From Myxococcales bacterium UBA5297 (lineage in GTDB: Bacteria > Myxococcota > Myxococcia > Myxococcales > UBA5297): 18,407 nt of DNA. A program made the position numbers and the translations under genes. The notes under the pieces were generated by a model. That model saw nothing but the letters and a program-made list of their open reading frames with translations. It ran no database searches and was not told the origin of the DNA. How positions within the stretch are numbered: the first letter of the stretch is position 1; each line of letters opens with the position of its first letter. This document shows positions 1-9,705 of this stretch, piece by piece. The stretch lies in contig DHSB01000052.1 of NCBI GenBank assembly GCA_002408385.1, forward strand, positions 1,114 to 19,520. Direction: 5' to 3'.

Positions 1-2325
1 CGCGAGCGCTTCACCATGGATGAGGGACTCTCTCGCGCGGTGCGCGAGGCGTTCGTGCGCCTGTACGAGGAGGGGCTGATCTATCGGGCCCAGCGGCTCA
101 TCAACTGGTGCCCGCGTTGCCGCACCGCGCTCTCGGACCTCGAGGTCGAGCACGAGGAGCGCGACGGCAAGCTGTGGCACATCGCCTACCCGGTGAAGGG
201 CTCGGAGCGCCGGCTCATCGTCGCCACCACGCGGCCCGAGACGATGCTCGGCGACACGGCGGTCGCGGTCCACCCGGACGATCCGCGCTATCAGGACCTG
301 ATCGGACAGAAGGTGATCCTGCCGCTGGTCGACCGCGAGATCCCCGTCATCGGCGACCGCGAGCTGGTCTCGATGGAGTTTGGCACCGGCGCGGTGAAGG
401 TGACTCCGGCCCACGACTTCAACGACTACGCCACCGGTCAGCGCCACGGGTTGGAGCTGATCACCATCTTCGATCTGCAGGCGCGCACCAACGAGAACGC
501 CGGCCCGTACCAGGGGCTCGACCGCTACGAGGCGCGCGAGCGCGTGCTGGCCGACCTCGAGGCCCAGGGCCAGCTCGTCAAGACCGAGGACTACAAGCTG
601 TCCGTCGGCACCTGCCAGCGCTGCAACGACGTCGTCGAGCCGACGCTCTCTCCGCAGTGGTTCGTCAAGATCGCGCCGCTCGCCACCCCGGCGATCGAGG
701 CGGTCGAGTCCGGGCGCACGCAGTTCGTGCCCGAATCGTGGACCAACACCTACTTCGGCTGGATGCGCAACCTCCACGACTGGTGCATCAGCCGCCAACT
801 CTGGTGGGGCCACCAGATCCCGGCTTGGTACTGCGAGTGCGGCGAGGTCATCGTCGCTCGCGAGGCGCCGCAGACTTGCCCGAAGTGCGGCTCCTCCGCG
901 CTCGAGCGCGACGAGGACGTGCTCGACACCTGGTTCTCGAGCGGCTTGTGGCCATTTTCGACGCTCGGTTGGCCGGAGCAGACCAAGGCGCTGGAGACCT
1001 TCTACCCGACTTCGGTCATGGAAACGGGCCACGACATCATCTTCTTCTGGGTCGCCCGAATGATGATGTTCGGCCTGCATTTCATGAAGGAGGTGCCCTT
1101 TCGCACCGTGTTCCTCCACGCGATGGTGCGCGACGAGAAGGGCGACAAGATGTCGAAGGTGAAGGGCAACGTCATCGACCCGCTCGACGTCATCCGCGGA
1201 CAGCCTGAGCCCAAGCTGCTGCCCGCGGACCTGAAGAAGAAGTTTCCCAAGGGCATGCCGGCCTTTGGCGCTGACGCGCTGCGCTTCACGCTCGCGGCGC
1301 TCACCGCCCAGGGGCGTGACATCAAGCTCTCGATGGAGCGGGTCGACGGCTATCGCAACTTCGCCAACAAGATCTGGAATGCTTCGCGCTTCGTGCTGAT
1401 GAACCTCGGGGCTCCCGACGAGGTCTCAGCGCGGCTGCGCACGCCCGTCCACGAGATGCCGCTCTCGCTGGCCGATCGCTGGATTCTCTCGCGCCTCAAT
1501 CACACCATCGGCGAGACGCTGGAGGCGCTCGAGGCCTACAAGTTCAACGACGCGGCCAACACCCTGTACCAGTTCATCTGGGGCGAGCTCTGCGACTGGT
1601 ACATCGAGCTCTCCAAAGGCGCGCTTTACGGCAATGACGAGGAAGCCAAGGCCACGGTGCGCGCGGTGCTCGTCTACGTGCTCGATCAGTCGCTGCGGCT
1701 GCTGCACCCGTTCATGCCCTACATCACCGAGGAGATCTGGCAGCGCCTGCCGCGGCGCGAGGGCGACCCGGAGAGCATCGTTGTCGCCTCCTACCCGGCG
1801 CCACACGATGCGTTGGTCGACGACGCGGCCGAGCGGGAGATGGCGCTGGTCATCACCGCGATCGACGGGATTCGCAGCATCCGCGGCGAGAGCAACATCG
1901 CGCCCTCGCGCAAGATCGTCGCCGTGGTCCAGGCCGGGGCCGAGGTGCGGGGTGTCCTCGAGCGAGAGCGCAGCTATATCGAACCGCTCGCCTCGCTCGA
2001 GAGGCTGACCGTCGGCGAGCCAGGACCGAAGCCGAAGCTCTCCGCGACCTTCGTGGACGCGCGCATGGAGGTCTTCGTCCCGCTCGAGGGCCTCATCGAC
2101 ATTGGCGAGGAGGTCAAGCGGATAGACAAGGAGCTCGGCAAGGTCCAGGCCGACATCGATCTGCTCTCGAAGAAGCTGGCGACCCCCAGCTTCACCGAGC
2201 GGGCTCCTGCGGAGATCGTGGCGAAGGACCGAGCGCGTCTCGCCGAGCTCGAGGAGAAGAAGGTCAAGCTCACGCAGGGCCGGGCTCGCCTACAGCAGTC
2301 CGAGCCGAACAAAGCCGAAGAATAA
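1..2325 (+). CDS. valS: Valine--tRNA ligase, 5'-truncated by the window edge
   Basis: ValRS charges tRNA-Val with valine in the cytoplasm and edits mischarged threonine. The frame is open from base 1 (RERFTMDEG...), so the gene starts upstream; 774 residues are visible of a family usually 880-950 long. The HIGH motif lies outside. Numbering from base 1, I see an NWCPRC knuckle (35-40), the CP1 editing domain beginning with TTRPETMLGD (76-85) and containing TPAHDFNDY, a second cysteine cluster (C278, C280, C293, C296), the KMSKS-type loop as KMSK (383-386), an anticodon-binding domain, and the C-terminal coiled coil typical of ValRS (about 700-770). The two Cys pairs suggest bound zinc, which many bacterial ValRS enzymes lack. 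The stop is TAA. The next confident gene is nadC, 382 bp downstream on the same strand. Confidence 0.98.
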   Translation, partial: RERFTMDEGLSRAVREAFVRLYEEGLIYRAQRLINWCPRCRTALSDLEVEHEERDGKLWHIAYPVKGSERRLIVATTRPETMLGDTAVAVHPDDPRYQDLIGQKVILPLVDREIPVIGDRELVSMEFGTGAVKVTPAHDFNDYATGQRHGLELITIFDLQARTNENAGPYQGLDRYEARERVLADLEAQGQLVKTEDYKLSVGTCQRCNDVVEPTLSPQWFVKIAPLATPAIEAVESGRTQFVPESWTNTYFGWMRNLHDWCISRQLWWGHQIPAWYCECGEVIVAREAPQTCPKCGSSALERDEDVLDTWFSSGLWPFSTLGWPEQTKALETFYPTSVMETGHDIIFFWVARMMMFGLHFMKEVPFRTVFLHAMVRDEKGDKMSKVKGNVIDPLDVIRGQPEPKLLPADLKKKFPKGMPAFGADALRFTLAALTAQGRDIKLSMERVDGYRNFANKIWNASRFVLMNLGAPDEVSARLRTPVHEMPLSLADRWILSRLNHTIGETLEALEAYKFNDAANTLYQFIWGELCDWYIELSKGALYGNDEEAKATVRAVLVYVLDQSLRLLHPFMPYITEEIWQRLPRREGDPESIVVASYPAPHDALVDDAAEREMALVITAIDGIRSIRGESNIAPSRKIVAVVQAGAEVRGVLERERSYIEPLASLERLTVGEPGPKPKLSATFVDARMEVFVPLEGLIDIGEEVKRIDKELGKVQADIDLLSKKLATPSFTERAPAEIVAKDRARLAELEEKKVKLTQGRARLQQSEPNKAEE

Positions 2326-2342
2326 TCCTCAGACCGCGATGA

Positions 2343-2693
2343 CGAGCCTGCACCTGCTTTCCAGGTGCCGGAGGCGCAGGCTGCCGGGGAGGCATTCGCG
2401 GGGAGAGCGCGGAGGGAAGCCTGCCCACCCTAGAGGTCGCAAGTCCTCTCGAGGGACAGCGCGAGAGCCCGAAGGAAGGGCTCCCCGAGGCGAGCCAACG
2501 CGTTCTCGGCAATTGCGACTTGGGCACGGGACCGGCCAAGACCACGGTCCCAGGGCCGAGCACGCCAGCCAATGATGCGGCGGGGAAGGTAACTGGGCGC
2601 GACGGGCAACCGGCAAAGAAATCGGCAGGAAAGAATTCGGCCGCGAAGAAGGCAACAGCCAGGAACCCGGTTGCGAAGAAAACGAAGCGCTAG
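2343..2693 (+). pseudogene. Possible decayed or frameshifted small ORF with Lys/Ala-rich tail
   Basis: This frame is open for 116 codons between valS and nadC, without an ATG or GTG start. Its last 27 codons encode a basic low-complexity tail (AKKSAGKNSAAKKA, then VAKKTKR and stop), and the middle is acidic and Pro/Glu/Ser-rich. Just upstream, the valS frame continues past its stop with a protein-like stretch (DDEPAPAFQVPEAQ). A single frameshift near 2395-2430 would join the two into one disordered protein with a basic tail. The stop lies 14 nt before the nadC start. It could be a relic, a recoded gene, or chance. No family is recognised. Confidence 0.25.
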
Positions 2694-2707
2694 CGCGGAG
2701 GGAAACC

Positions 2708-3547
2708 TTGCACTTCATCGATCGACTCATCGCATTGGCGCTCGAAGAAGACTTTGGTAGCGCGGGTGATGTCACCAGCGATGCGCTCGTCCCGGCGGAG
2801 GCTTCTGGCAGTGGCGAATTCATTGCCAAGGAACCGCTCGTGCTCGCGGGCCTCGAAGTGGTTCGCCGAACGTTCGGCGCAGTCGATCCGCGGCTCGAGG
2901 TCTTCTTCGATCATGAAGAGGGAGCGCGGGTAGCGCCGCGTCGCCGCGTCGGGACGGTCCGTGGACCCCTACGCGGCATCCTGGGAGGCGAGCGGACTGC
3001 GCTGAACTTTTTGCAGCGGCTCTCCGGCGTGGCGACCAATGCAGCGCGGGCAGTCGAGGCGCTGCAGGGATCGCAACTCCGCATTCTCGATACCCGGAAG
3101 ACGACGCCTGGATGGCGAACGCTGGAGAAGATGGCCGTGCGCGCGGGTGGCGCGAAGAACCATCGCTTCGGGCTGTTTGACGGCATCCTCATCAAGGACA
3201 ACCACATCGCCGCCGTTGGTTCGATCTCTGAAGCGATCCGCCGGGCGCGAGCGCAGGCCCATCATCTTCTGAAGATCGAGTGCGAAGTGGTCGACCTCCC
3301 AGGCCTCGAAGAAGCGCTCGCGGCCGGCGCCGATGCGGTGTTGCTCGACAACATGGACACGCCGACGATGAAGAAGGCGGTCGAGCTCGTTGCAGGGCGC
3401 GCCCTCACCGAGGCCTCCGGGGGGATTACTCTCGCGCGATTGCCAGAAATAGCTGAAGCCGGCGTCGACTTCGTGTCTATGGGAGCGCTAACCCACTCGG
3501 CGCGCGCGATGGACATCAGCCTGGAGATTCTCCCGGCTGCCAAGTGA
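2708..3547 (+). CDS. nadC: Nicotinate-nucleotide pyrophosphorylase (quinolinate phosphoribosyltransferase, carboxylating)
   Basis: NadC converts quinolinate and PRPP to nicotinate mononucleotide, CO2 and pyrophosphate, the last step of de novo synthesis of the NAD precursor. The 279-residue length is normal. The N-terminal domain carries EEDFGSAGDVTSDAL (13-27). The barrel carries ERTALNFLQR (95-104), DTRKTTPGWR (128-137), AKNHRFGL (149-156) and IKDNHI (162-167), which form the phosphoribosyl and quinolinate site. A late LLDNMD motif and an EASGGI phosphate loop follow. I chose the TTG start at 2708 because GGAGGG lies 5 nt upstream (2697-2702) and the protein then begins where family members do. 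nadA and nadB are not in the window, so the gene stands apart from its pathway. It converges on the LuxR-type gene. Confidence 0.96.
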   Translation: MHFIDRLIALALEEDFGSAGDVTSDALVPAEASGSGEFIAKEPLVLAGLEVVRRTFGAVDPRLEVFFDHEEGARVAPRRRVGTVRGPLRGILGGERTALNFLQRLSGVATNAARAVEALQGSQLRILDTRKTTPGWRTLEKMAVRAGGAKNHRFGLFDGILIKDNHIAAVGSISEAIRRARAQAHHLLKIECEVVDLPGLEEALAAGADAVLLDNMDTPTMKKAVELVAGRALTEASGGITLARLPEIAEAGVDFVSMGALTHSARAMDISLEILPAAK

Positions 3548-3829
3548 CAGACCGAGACTCGACCTTTCGGCAGTCCCCGCGCCAAGTGCCTTTGCCGAGG
3601 GGCGGGTTGACGTCCGCGATTTGAGGAAATGTGGACGATCGCCCCGCGAGCAACGCGCGGTCGCCCGAGCCTTCTGCCAGAAGCCGAAGCGCGCCCGGAA
3701 GCGGTCTCTCCACCGCTCCCGAACCTCGGCGCCGCGCCTTCTTGATGGATACGAGGCCAGGCAGGCCCCCGTCTTCGGGGACCGACCTCGGCGAGTTTGG
3801 GCTCTCCGACTCTGCGCTCCAGCGCGGTT

Positions 3830-4801
3830 CTACGCCTCGCGTGCCCGCAGGCCCGGGAAGGCGCTTGCGACCTGGGCACCGAGCGCGCTGGGGGGCGGGG
3901 CGATCGTCGTCGGTGTCTCGACCGGCGGCGGGGGTGGCGGCAGCTCCAGCTCGAGGATGCGCGCGACCGCCGTTCCGCAGGATTCGACGCCCAGCTTGCG
4001 GTAGATGACCTTGCGCCTCTGGCGCACGGTTTCGGGGCTGATCTTCAGACGCGACGCGCTCTCCTTGCAGGAGAGGCCCGCGATCATGCTCTCGGCTTCG
4101 GCGAGCTCGGCGCGCGTGAGGCCGAAGCGGCTGGCCGCGAGGGCGAGGTTGTTCTCGCCCAGCCGCCGGACGAAGCAGGCCATCGTGTAGGGTCCCACCT
4201 GCTCGCGTCGCAAGTTGGTGCTGCCTCCCGGCTCGAGCAGCAGGCGCTGGAGCCGTGCAACTGCGTCCGGCGCTTGGCGCGAAAGGCACGACAAGCCAAG
4301 GAACGGTCCGCTCGCGCCCTGCTGCACGAACGCCGAGCGCGAGGCGAATTCGATGCCCTCGGGCCCGAGAAGCGTGGCAGCCGCGCCCGTCACCTCGCAG
4401 AGCGCCGCGGCCATCTCGACTGTCTCGTCGCGGGGAACAGCCGCCGCCAGCGCGTCGCCGACCGCGTTGAAATCGGTCCCCGGGCTCGCCCGGACGACCG
4501 CCGCCACGCGAGGGGCTGACCGCGGAGCGGCGATGAGCGCCAAGGTCCGGTCGGGCGAGACGAGCTGGCGGGCGAATGGCGTCGCCATCCGCGTTCCGTC
4601 GAGCAGGCCGTGAGCGGCAAGCTCGTTCGCGTAAGTGGCCAGAAGATCCTGCAGGTGACTGGGCTGGAGCGTCCCGTCGGTCCAGGTCCGGCCAATGACC
4701 GTCGGACGATCGAGCGCCACCAGGGCAACGGGTTGCAGGCCTAGATCAGTCAGCACCCTTCGGGCCGCCTGCAGCCAATTCAGCACGCCTTCCTCGAGCA
4801 T
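3830..4801 (-). CDS. LuxR-family transcriptional regulator with C-terminal HTH and Pro-rich tail
   Basis: The 323-residue protein is a probable DNA-binding regulator. Residues 226-285 form a LuxR/GerE helix-turn-helix: FGLTRAELAEAESMIAG, then SCKESASRLKISPETVRQRR and IYRKLGV, matching the family pattern of KEIA...S..TV......KLGV. The N-terminal 220 residues look globular, but I recognise no receiver, autoinducer or PAS motif, so the signal is unknown. After the HTH comes a proline run and an Ala/Pro-rich tail of about 35 residues, unusual because most LuxR proteins end near the HTH. The ATG start is backed by a GGAGGC ribosome site (4806-4811). No receiver-kinase partner is adjacent. The small broken ORF just upstream (4826-5130) runs in the same direction and may once have been cotranscribed. 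Confidence 0.88.
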   Translation of the reverse strand: MLEEGVLNWLQAARRVLTDLGLQPVALVALDRPTVIGRTWTDGTLQPSHLQDLLATYANELAAHGLLDGTRMATPFARQLVSPDRTLALIAAPRSAPRVAAVVRASPGTDFNAVGDALAAAVPRDETVEMAAALCEVTGAAATLLGPEGIEFASRSAFVQQGASGPFLGLSCLSRQAPDAVARLQRLLLEPGGSTNLRREQVGPYTMACFVRRLGENNLALAASRFGLTRAELAEAESMIAGLSCKESASRLKISPETVRQRRKVIYRKLGVESCGTAVARILELELPPPPPPVETPTTIAPPPSALGAQVASAFPGLRAREA

Positions 4802-4825
4802 TTTTGCCTCCGACGCATCGACCCT

Positions 4826-5130
4826 TCACCCCGCTGTTGAGGGAGGCGGTGGGACGATGGCCCCGTCTTGGACCCAAGGGTTCCCCCCTTCGGGCCAATC
4901 GCCTGACGTATTGCCAGGCGAGCGTTTGAGATGCCGAAGCAGCAGCTCGAAGAGCGCTTCGTCGAGCTCTGATTCGACCCGACCTCGTGCCCACCTAGCG
5001 TGGGCGACTCTGATTTCGTTGCCGTCACTACGCTTGGCCCAGATTCGGGGGAGCGGACCTAAGCCAGTTGCGCGCGAAGGTAGGTGCGATAGCCCAGGAA
5101 GGGAAGTGGCAAACGAAATAATATCGGCAT
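4826..5130 (-). pseudogene. Candidate frameshifted ~100-residue ORF upstream of the LuxR-type gene
   Basis: An ATG at 5130 opens a 23-codon frame with a hydrophobic/basic start (MPILFRLPLPFLGYRTYLRA) that stops at 5059. From there to the stop at 4826 a second frame reads as believable protein: IWAKRSDGNEIRVAHARW, then RVESELDEALFELLLRHLK, then a Trp/Pro-rich end. The two frames differ by one base, so one indel near 5060-5080 would make a single protein of about 101 residues. It would end 24 nt before the LuxR start. There is no good ribosome site at the ATG. I recognise no family. A decayed gene, a sequencing indel or chance are all possible. Confidence 0.3.
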
Positions 5131-6221
5131 AGTGTGAGCAATCGAACACTGGGCTTCGGCGAGGAGAGCAAAGCTGCCTGCGCGCACGCCCAAGACTGCG
5201 AGGGTGCGAAGGTCCGTTCGGCATCGCTCCGGGGGCGGGTGAGGCGCTGCAGATGGTGCGGCACCCGGTCGTGCAACCGGCCCGCCTGCGACAAAACGGA
5301 TCAATCGTTCGCACGGCCGTTTGCGTCGGTGCGGCGGTCAACCCCAACCGCGACACCACGATGGAGCGCTTCGCCTACCGCTACTCGTCTCCGCCATGCA
5401 GCCGAAGCCAAGCTGTTTGCCCGAAGGGGACTGAGCCCGTCCGGCACACGCTCTGGGGATGGGCCATCTTTCAACGGGGACGAGGCGCGCTTCGGGCCAG
5501 CAGTGGTCGGAAGTCGCCCTCCGGCTCGGGGAGCGGGACCGCCCGGTGTCGCGGACGGAAGCGGCTCTCGCCAGAGCGCGGTAGGCCGGAGAGCGGCACC
5601 TCGAAGGCAGGGCATGTGGCTTTAGACCGCCCTGGCGCTGGGAATGGGCACTGTCGAACGAGCGATCCCACTCTTCCGGGCGGCTGGACTCGTGGAGGCT
5701 CTTGCGCCAGGGGCGCTACCAAACCCGCTTACCCACCGAGAGCTCCCGCCGCCCGAGCTCTGGGGAAGCGGCGACAGTCGGCCGGGGTCGGTGGCGAAAA
5801 ATCGCCCTCTCCGCCGCGAGGACGAGCGCAACGCAAGCCGGAGGCAAAGCGGGCGGTCGAACACGCCAAGGGCGCGAACTCTCTCGGAAACTACGCCTCG
5901 AAGCGCAGGCTCGCGCCGGCGCAGGGCCTGCGCTGCCCGGGCCTCATGCTAAGCTCGTTGTACGCAGCCTCGACCGATGGCCCGAAAGGCGTGCGGTATT
6001 CGGTAGCGAAAATTGTCAGGCTCCGACGTCCGCTTCATAGTAGAAACGAGTACTGTCGGTGATGAAGGGCGGCCCGCCGAAGGCAGGCAGGCGCCCGAAA
6101 CGGTGGAAAATCAAAGGGGTAGCGGGGAACCCGGCTGGAATGACCACGAGAGGGCACTCGGTTTGCAAAGGTGCCCGCGAAGGGTTTAGGCAGCGAGAGG
6201 GGGAAGAGGTAACAGGTTCTC
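5131..6221. other. About 1.1-kb stretch without a convincing gene
   Basis: Open frames exist on both strands (the longest is about 270 codons on the plus strand), but all are Arg/Ser/Gly/Pro-rich, lack ribosome sites and switch frame for any protein-like segment. I see no tRNA, tmRNA, SRP or RNase P core, no transposase and no terminal repeats. The last part (6062-6221) leads into the small gene at 6232 and holds a perfect 6-bp inverted repeat, GGGCAC (6152-6157) with GTGCCC (6171-6176). It may be decayed coding sequence or an unrecognised non-coding region. Confidence 0.4.
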
Positions 6222-6227
6222 GGAGGA
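6222..6227 (+). promoter_or_regulatory. Ribosome-binding site of the 57-aa gene
   Basis: GGAGGA lies 4 nt before the ATG at 6232. It is the main support for calling this very short gene. Confidence 0.7.
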
Positions 6228-6231
6228 CGCC

Positions 6232-6405
6232 ATGCTCGACGCCTTCATCATCGAGGAAATAAAGAGACGGGAGCAGGAGCGCCAGCGGCAGGACTCTGAG
6301 CGTCCGTCCGTCCACATTCCTCTGCCCGAGCCAGGTCGCGCCCCGCAGCAGAGCGAGGAAGAGAAGCCCCCGCGCGGCGTGGTCATCATCGACCTGTCCA
6401 TCTAG
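6232..6405 (+). CDS. Small charged protein of unknown function (57 aa)
   Basis: The ATG at 6232 has GGAGGA 4 nt upstream (6222-6227) and opens 57 codons ending in TAG. The protein has three parts: a short amphipathic start (MLDAFIIEEIKRREQERQRQ), a Pro/Glu/Gln-rich disordered middle containing HIPLPEPG, and a hydrophobic beta-like end, RGVVIIDLSI. This layout resembles short uncharacterised proteins I associate with high-GC delta/myxobacterial genomes, but I cannot confirm a family. There is no signal peptide or membrane segment. A strong two-way terminator follows 69 bp downstream (6474-6500), so it is probably a single-gene transcript. Good ribosome site, coding-like ends and a terminator together make it likely real. 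Confidence 0.72.
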   Translation: MLDAFIIEEIKRREQERQRQDSERPSVHIPLPEPGRAPQQSEEEKPPRGVVIIDLSI

Positions 6406-6473
6406 AGGCGGCTCCGGCGGGCAATCGCCAAGGCCCCCTGCTCGCTGCGCCAGTTGCTTCCCTGAAAACCAAG

Positions 6474-6506
6474 AACGAGCGGCCGCAACGGCCGCTCGTT
6501 CCTTTT
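6474..6506. terminator. Bidirectional intrinsic terminator between small gene and nrdJ
   Basis: A perfect 12-bp inverted repeat (AACGAGCGGCCG at 6474-6485, CGGCCGCTCGTT at 6489-6500) closes on a 3-nt loop. On the plus strand it is followed by CCTTTT; on the minus strand by CTTGGTTTT. It lies between two convergent genes and can end both transcripts. Confidence 0.85.
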
Positions 6507-6532
6507 CGGCGCAGCTTTCCCCCCCCTTATCT

Positions 6533-9250
<2,718 letters not shown>

Positions 9251-9254
9251 TCTT

Positions 9255-9260
9255 CCCTCC
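9255..9260 (-). promoter_or_regulatory. Ribosome-binding site fixing the nrdJ start
   Basis: GGAGGG lies 4 nt upstream of the ATG at 9250, and decides for this start over the ATG at 9295. Confidence 0.75.
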
Positions 9261-9386
9261 GGGGTCTTCACCCTTCGTAGAAATTTGTGGCGCACGTCTC
9301 CCCGATCGCCAGCCCCGACTCCCGCGCCCCGATGCCCGGGCGGCAGGCTGCCGACGACCGGGAGCGACTGGGCCCGAAGAGCTCTG

Positions 9387-9402
9387 GCGGCCTTGCGGCC
9401 GC
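9387..9402 (-). other. GNRA-tetraloop hairpin in the nrdJ leader
   Basis: Read on the minus strand, GCGGCC-GCAA-GGCCGC forms a perfect 6-bp GC stem capped by a GCAA (GNRA) tetraloop. It lies about 30-45 nt into the predicted nrdJ leader of about 185 nt. I could not find the conserved B12-box or the other core elements of a cobalamin riboswitch in this leader. Confidence 0.5.
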
Positions 9403-9440
9403 ACGTTCATTTGTTGGGACTGTTCTCCAAAGCGGCGGGC

Positions 9441-9469
9441 ATGAAAACAGGCAGTCGGTCGCCTGTCAA
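9441..9469 (-). promoter_or_regulatory. Predicted sigma-70-type promoter of nrdJ
   Basis: On the minus strand a perfect -35 TTGACA (9469-9464) is followed, after exactly 17 bp, by TTTCAT (9446-9441), 4 of 6 to the -10 consensus. The start would be near 9434, giving a leader of about 185 nt. Confidence 0.5.
9447..9466. promoter_or_regulatory. Inverted repeat inside the nrdJ promoter spacer
   Basis: ACAGGC (9447-9452) and GCCTGT (9461-9466) are perfect inverted arms around 8 bp. The dyad sits between and partly over the -35 and -10 elements, a classic operator position. Its centre (9456.5) is 31 bp from the centre of the neighbouring palindrome at 9481-9494. Its arms do not match the NrdR consensus. 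Confidence 0.4.
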
Positions 9470-9480
9470 GCGGGTTGGGG

Positions 9481-9494
9481 CACAATCCCTTGTG
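9481..9494. promoter_or_regulatory. NrdR-box-like palindrome upstream of nrdJ
   Basis: CACAATCCCTTGTG (CACAAGGGATTGTG on the minus strand) has perfect 5-bp arms. It matches 11 of the 14 core positions of the NrdR box as I remember it (acaCwAtATaTwGtgt), all mismatches being in the centre. It ends 11 bp upstream of the -35. NrdR is the usual repressor of bacterial nrd genes, including class II. Confidence 0.4.
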
Positions 9495-9550
9495 GGGTGG
9501 GGGCGAACCATCCCCATCGTTTGGTGGCCTGCTGCCCGGCGCACCGACTG

Positions 9551-9591
9551 TGCACCGGTGGGCAGATTGCACAGGTGGGCCCCCCGGTGCA
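9551..9591. repeat. Inverted repeat with internal direct repeat upstream of nrdJ
   Basis: TGCACCGG (9551-9558) and CCGGTGCA (9584-9591) are perfect 8-bp inverted arms around 25 bp. Inside, GGTGGGC occurs twice with a 17-bp period, and TGTGCA/TGCACA form an overlapping dyad. It may be a regulatory site or a folded transcript end of the transporter gene. Confidence 0.35.
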
Positions 9592-9634
9592 AGCCGATCG
9601 GCTAAGCGCCCGAGAACTCGGCCTGAGCACGGAC

Positions 9635-9651
9635 GCCCGCGAGAAGCGGGC
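9635..9651 (-). terminator. Weak hairpin after the transporter gene
   Basis: GCCCGC (9635-9640) and GCGGGC (9646-9651) form a perfect 6-bp stem with a 5-nt loop, 55 bp past the stop of the transporter. There is no T-run, so termination is uncertain. Confidence 0.3.
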
Positions 9652-9705
9652 GGGACTCGCGCCCGCGGACGGTGCACTCATAGTGTTGTCGGCCGATCTG
9701 CGCGC

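Noticed and set aside
3548..3829. A repeat copy or terminator in the nadC/LuxR convergent gap
   Set aside because: I found only weak imperfect inverted repeats (TCGGCA/TGCCGA near 3570-3597) with no T-run, and no blocks of the dispersed repeat.
5253..6062. A 269-codon plus-strand open frame in the gene-poor stretch
   Set aside because: It has no ribosome site, an Arg/Gly/Ser/Pro composition typical of non-coding GC-rich DNA, and no recognisable motif.
9251..9705. A cobalamin riboswitch upstream of nrdJ
   Set aside because: I looked for the B12-box and the conserved core on the minus strand and did not find them; only an unrelated GNRA hairpin and operator-like dyads are visible.
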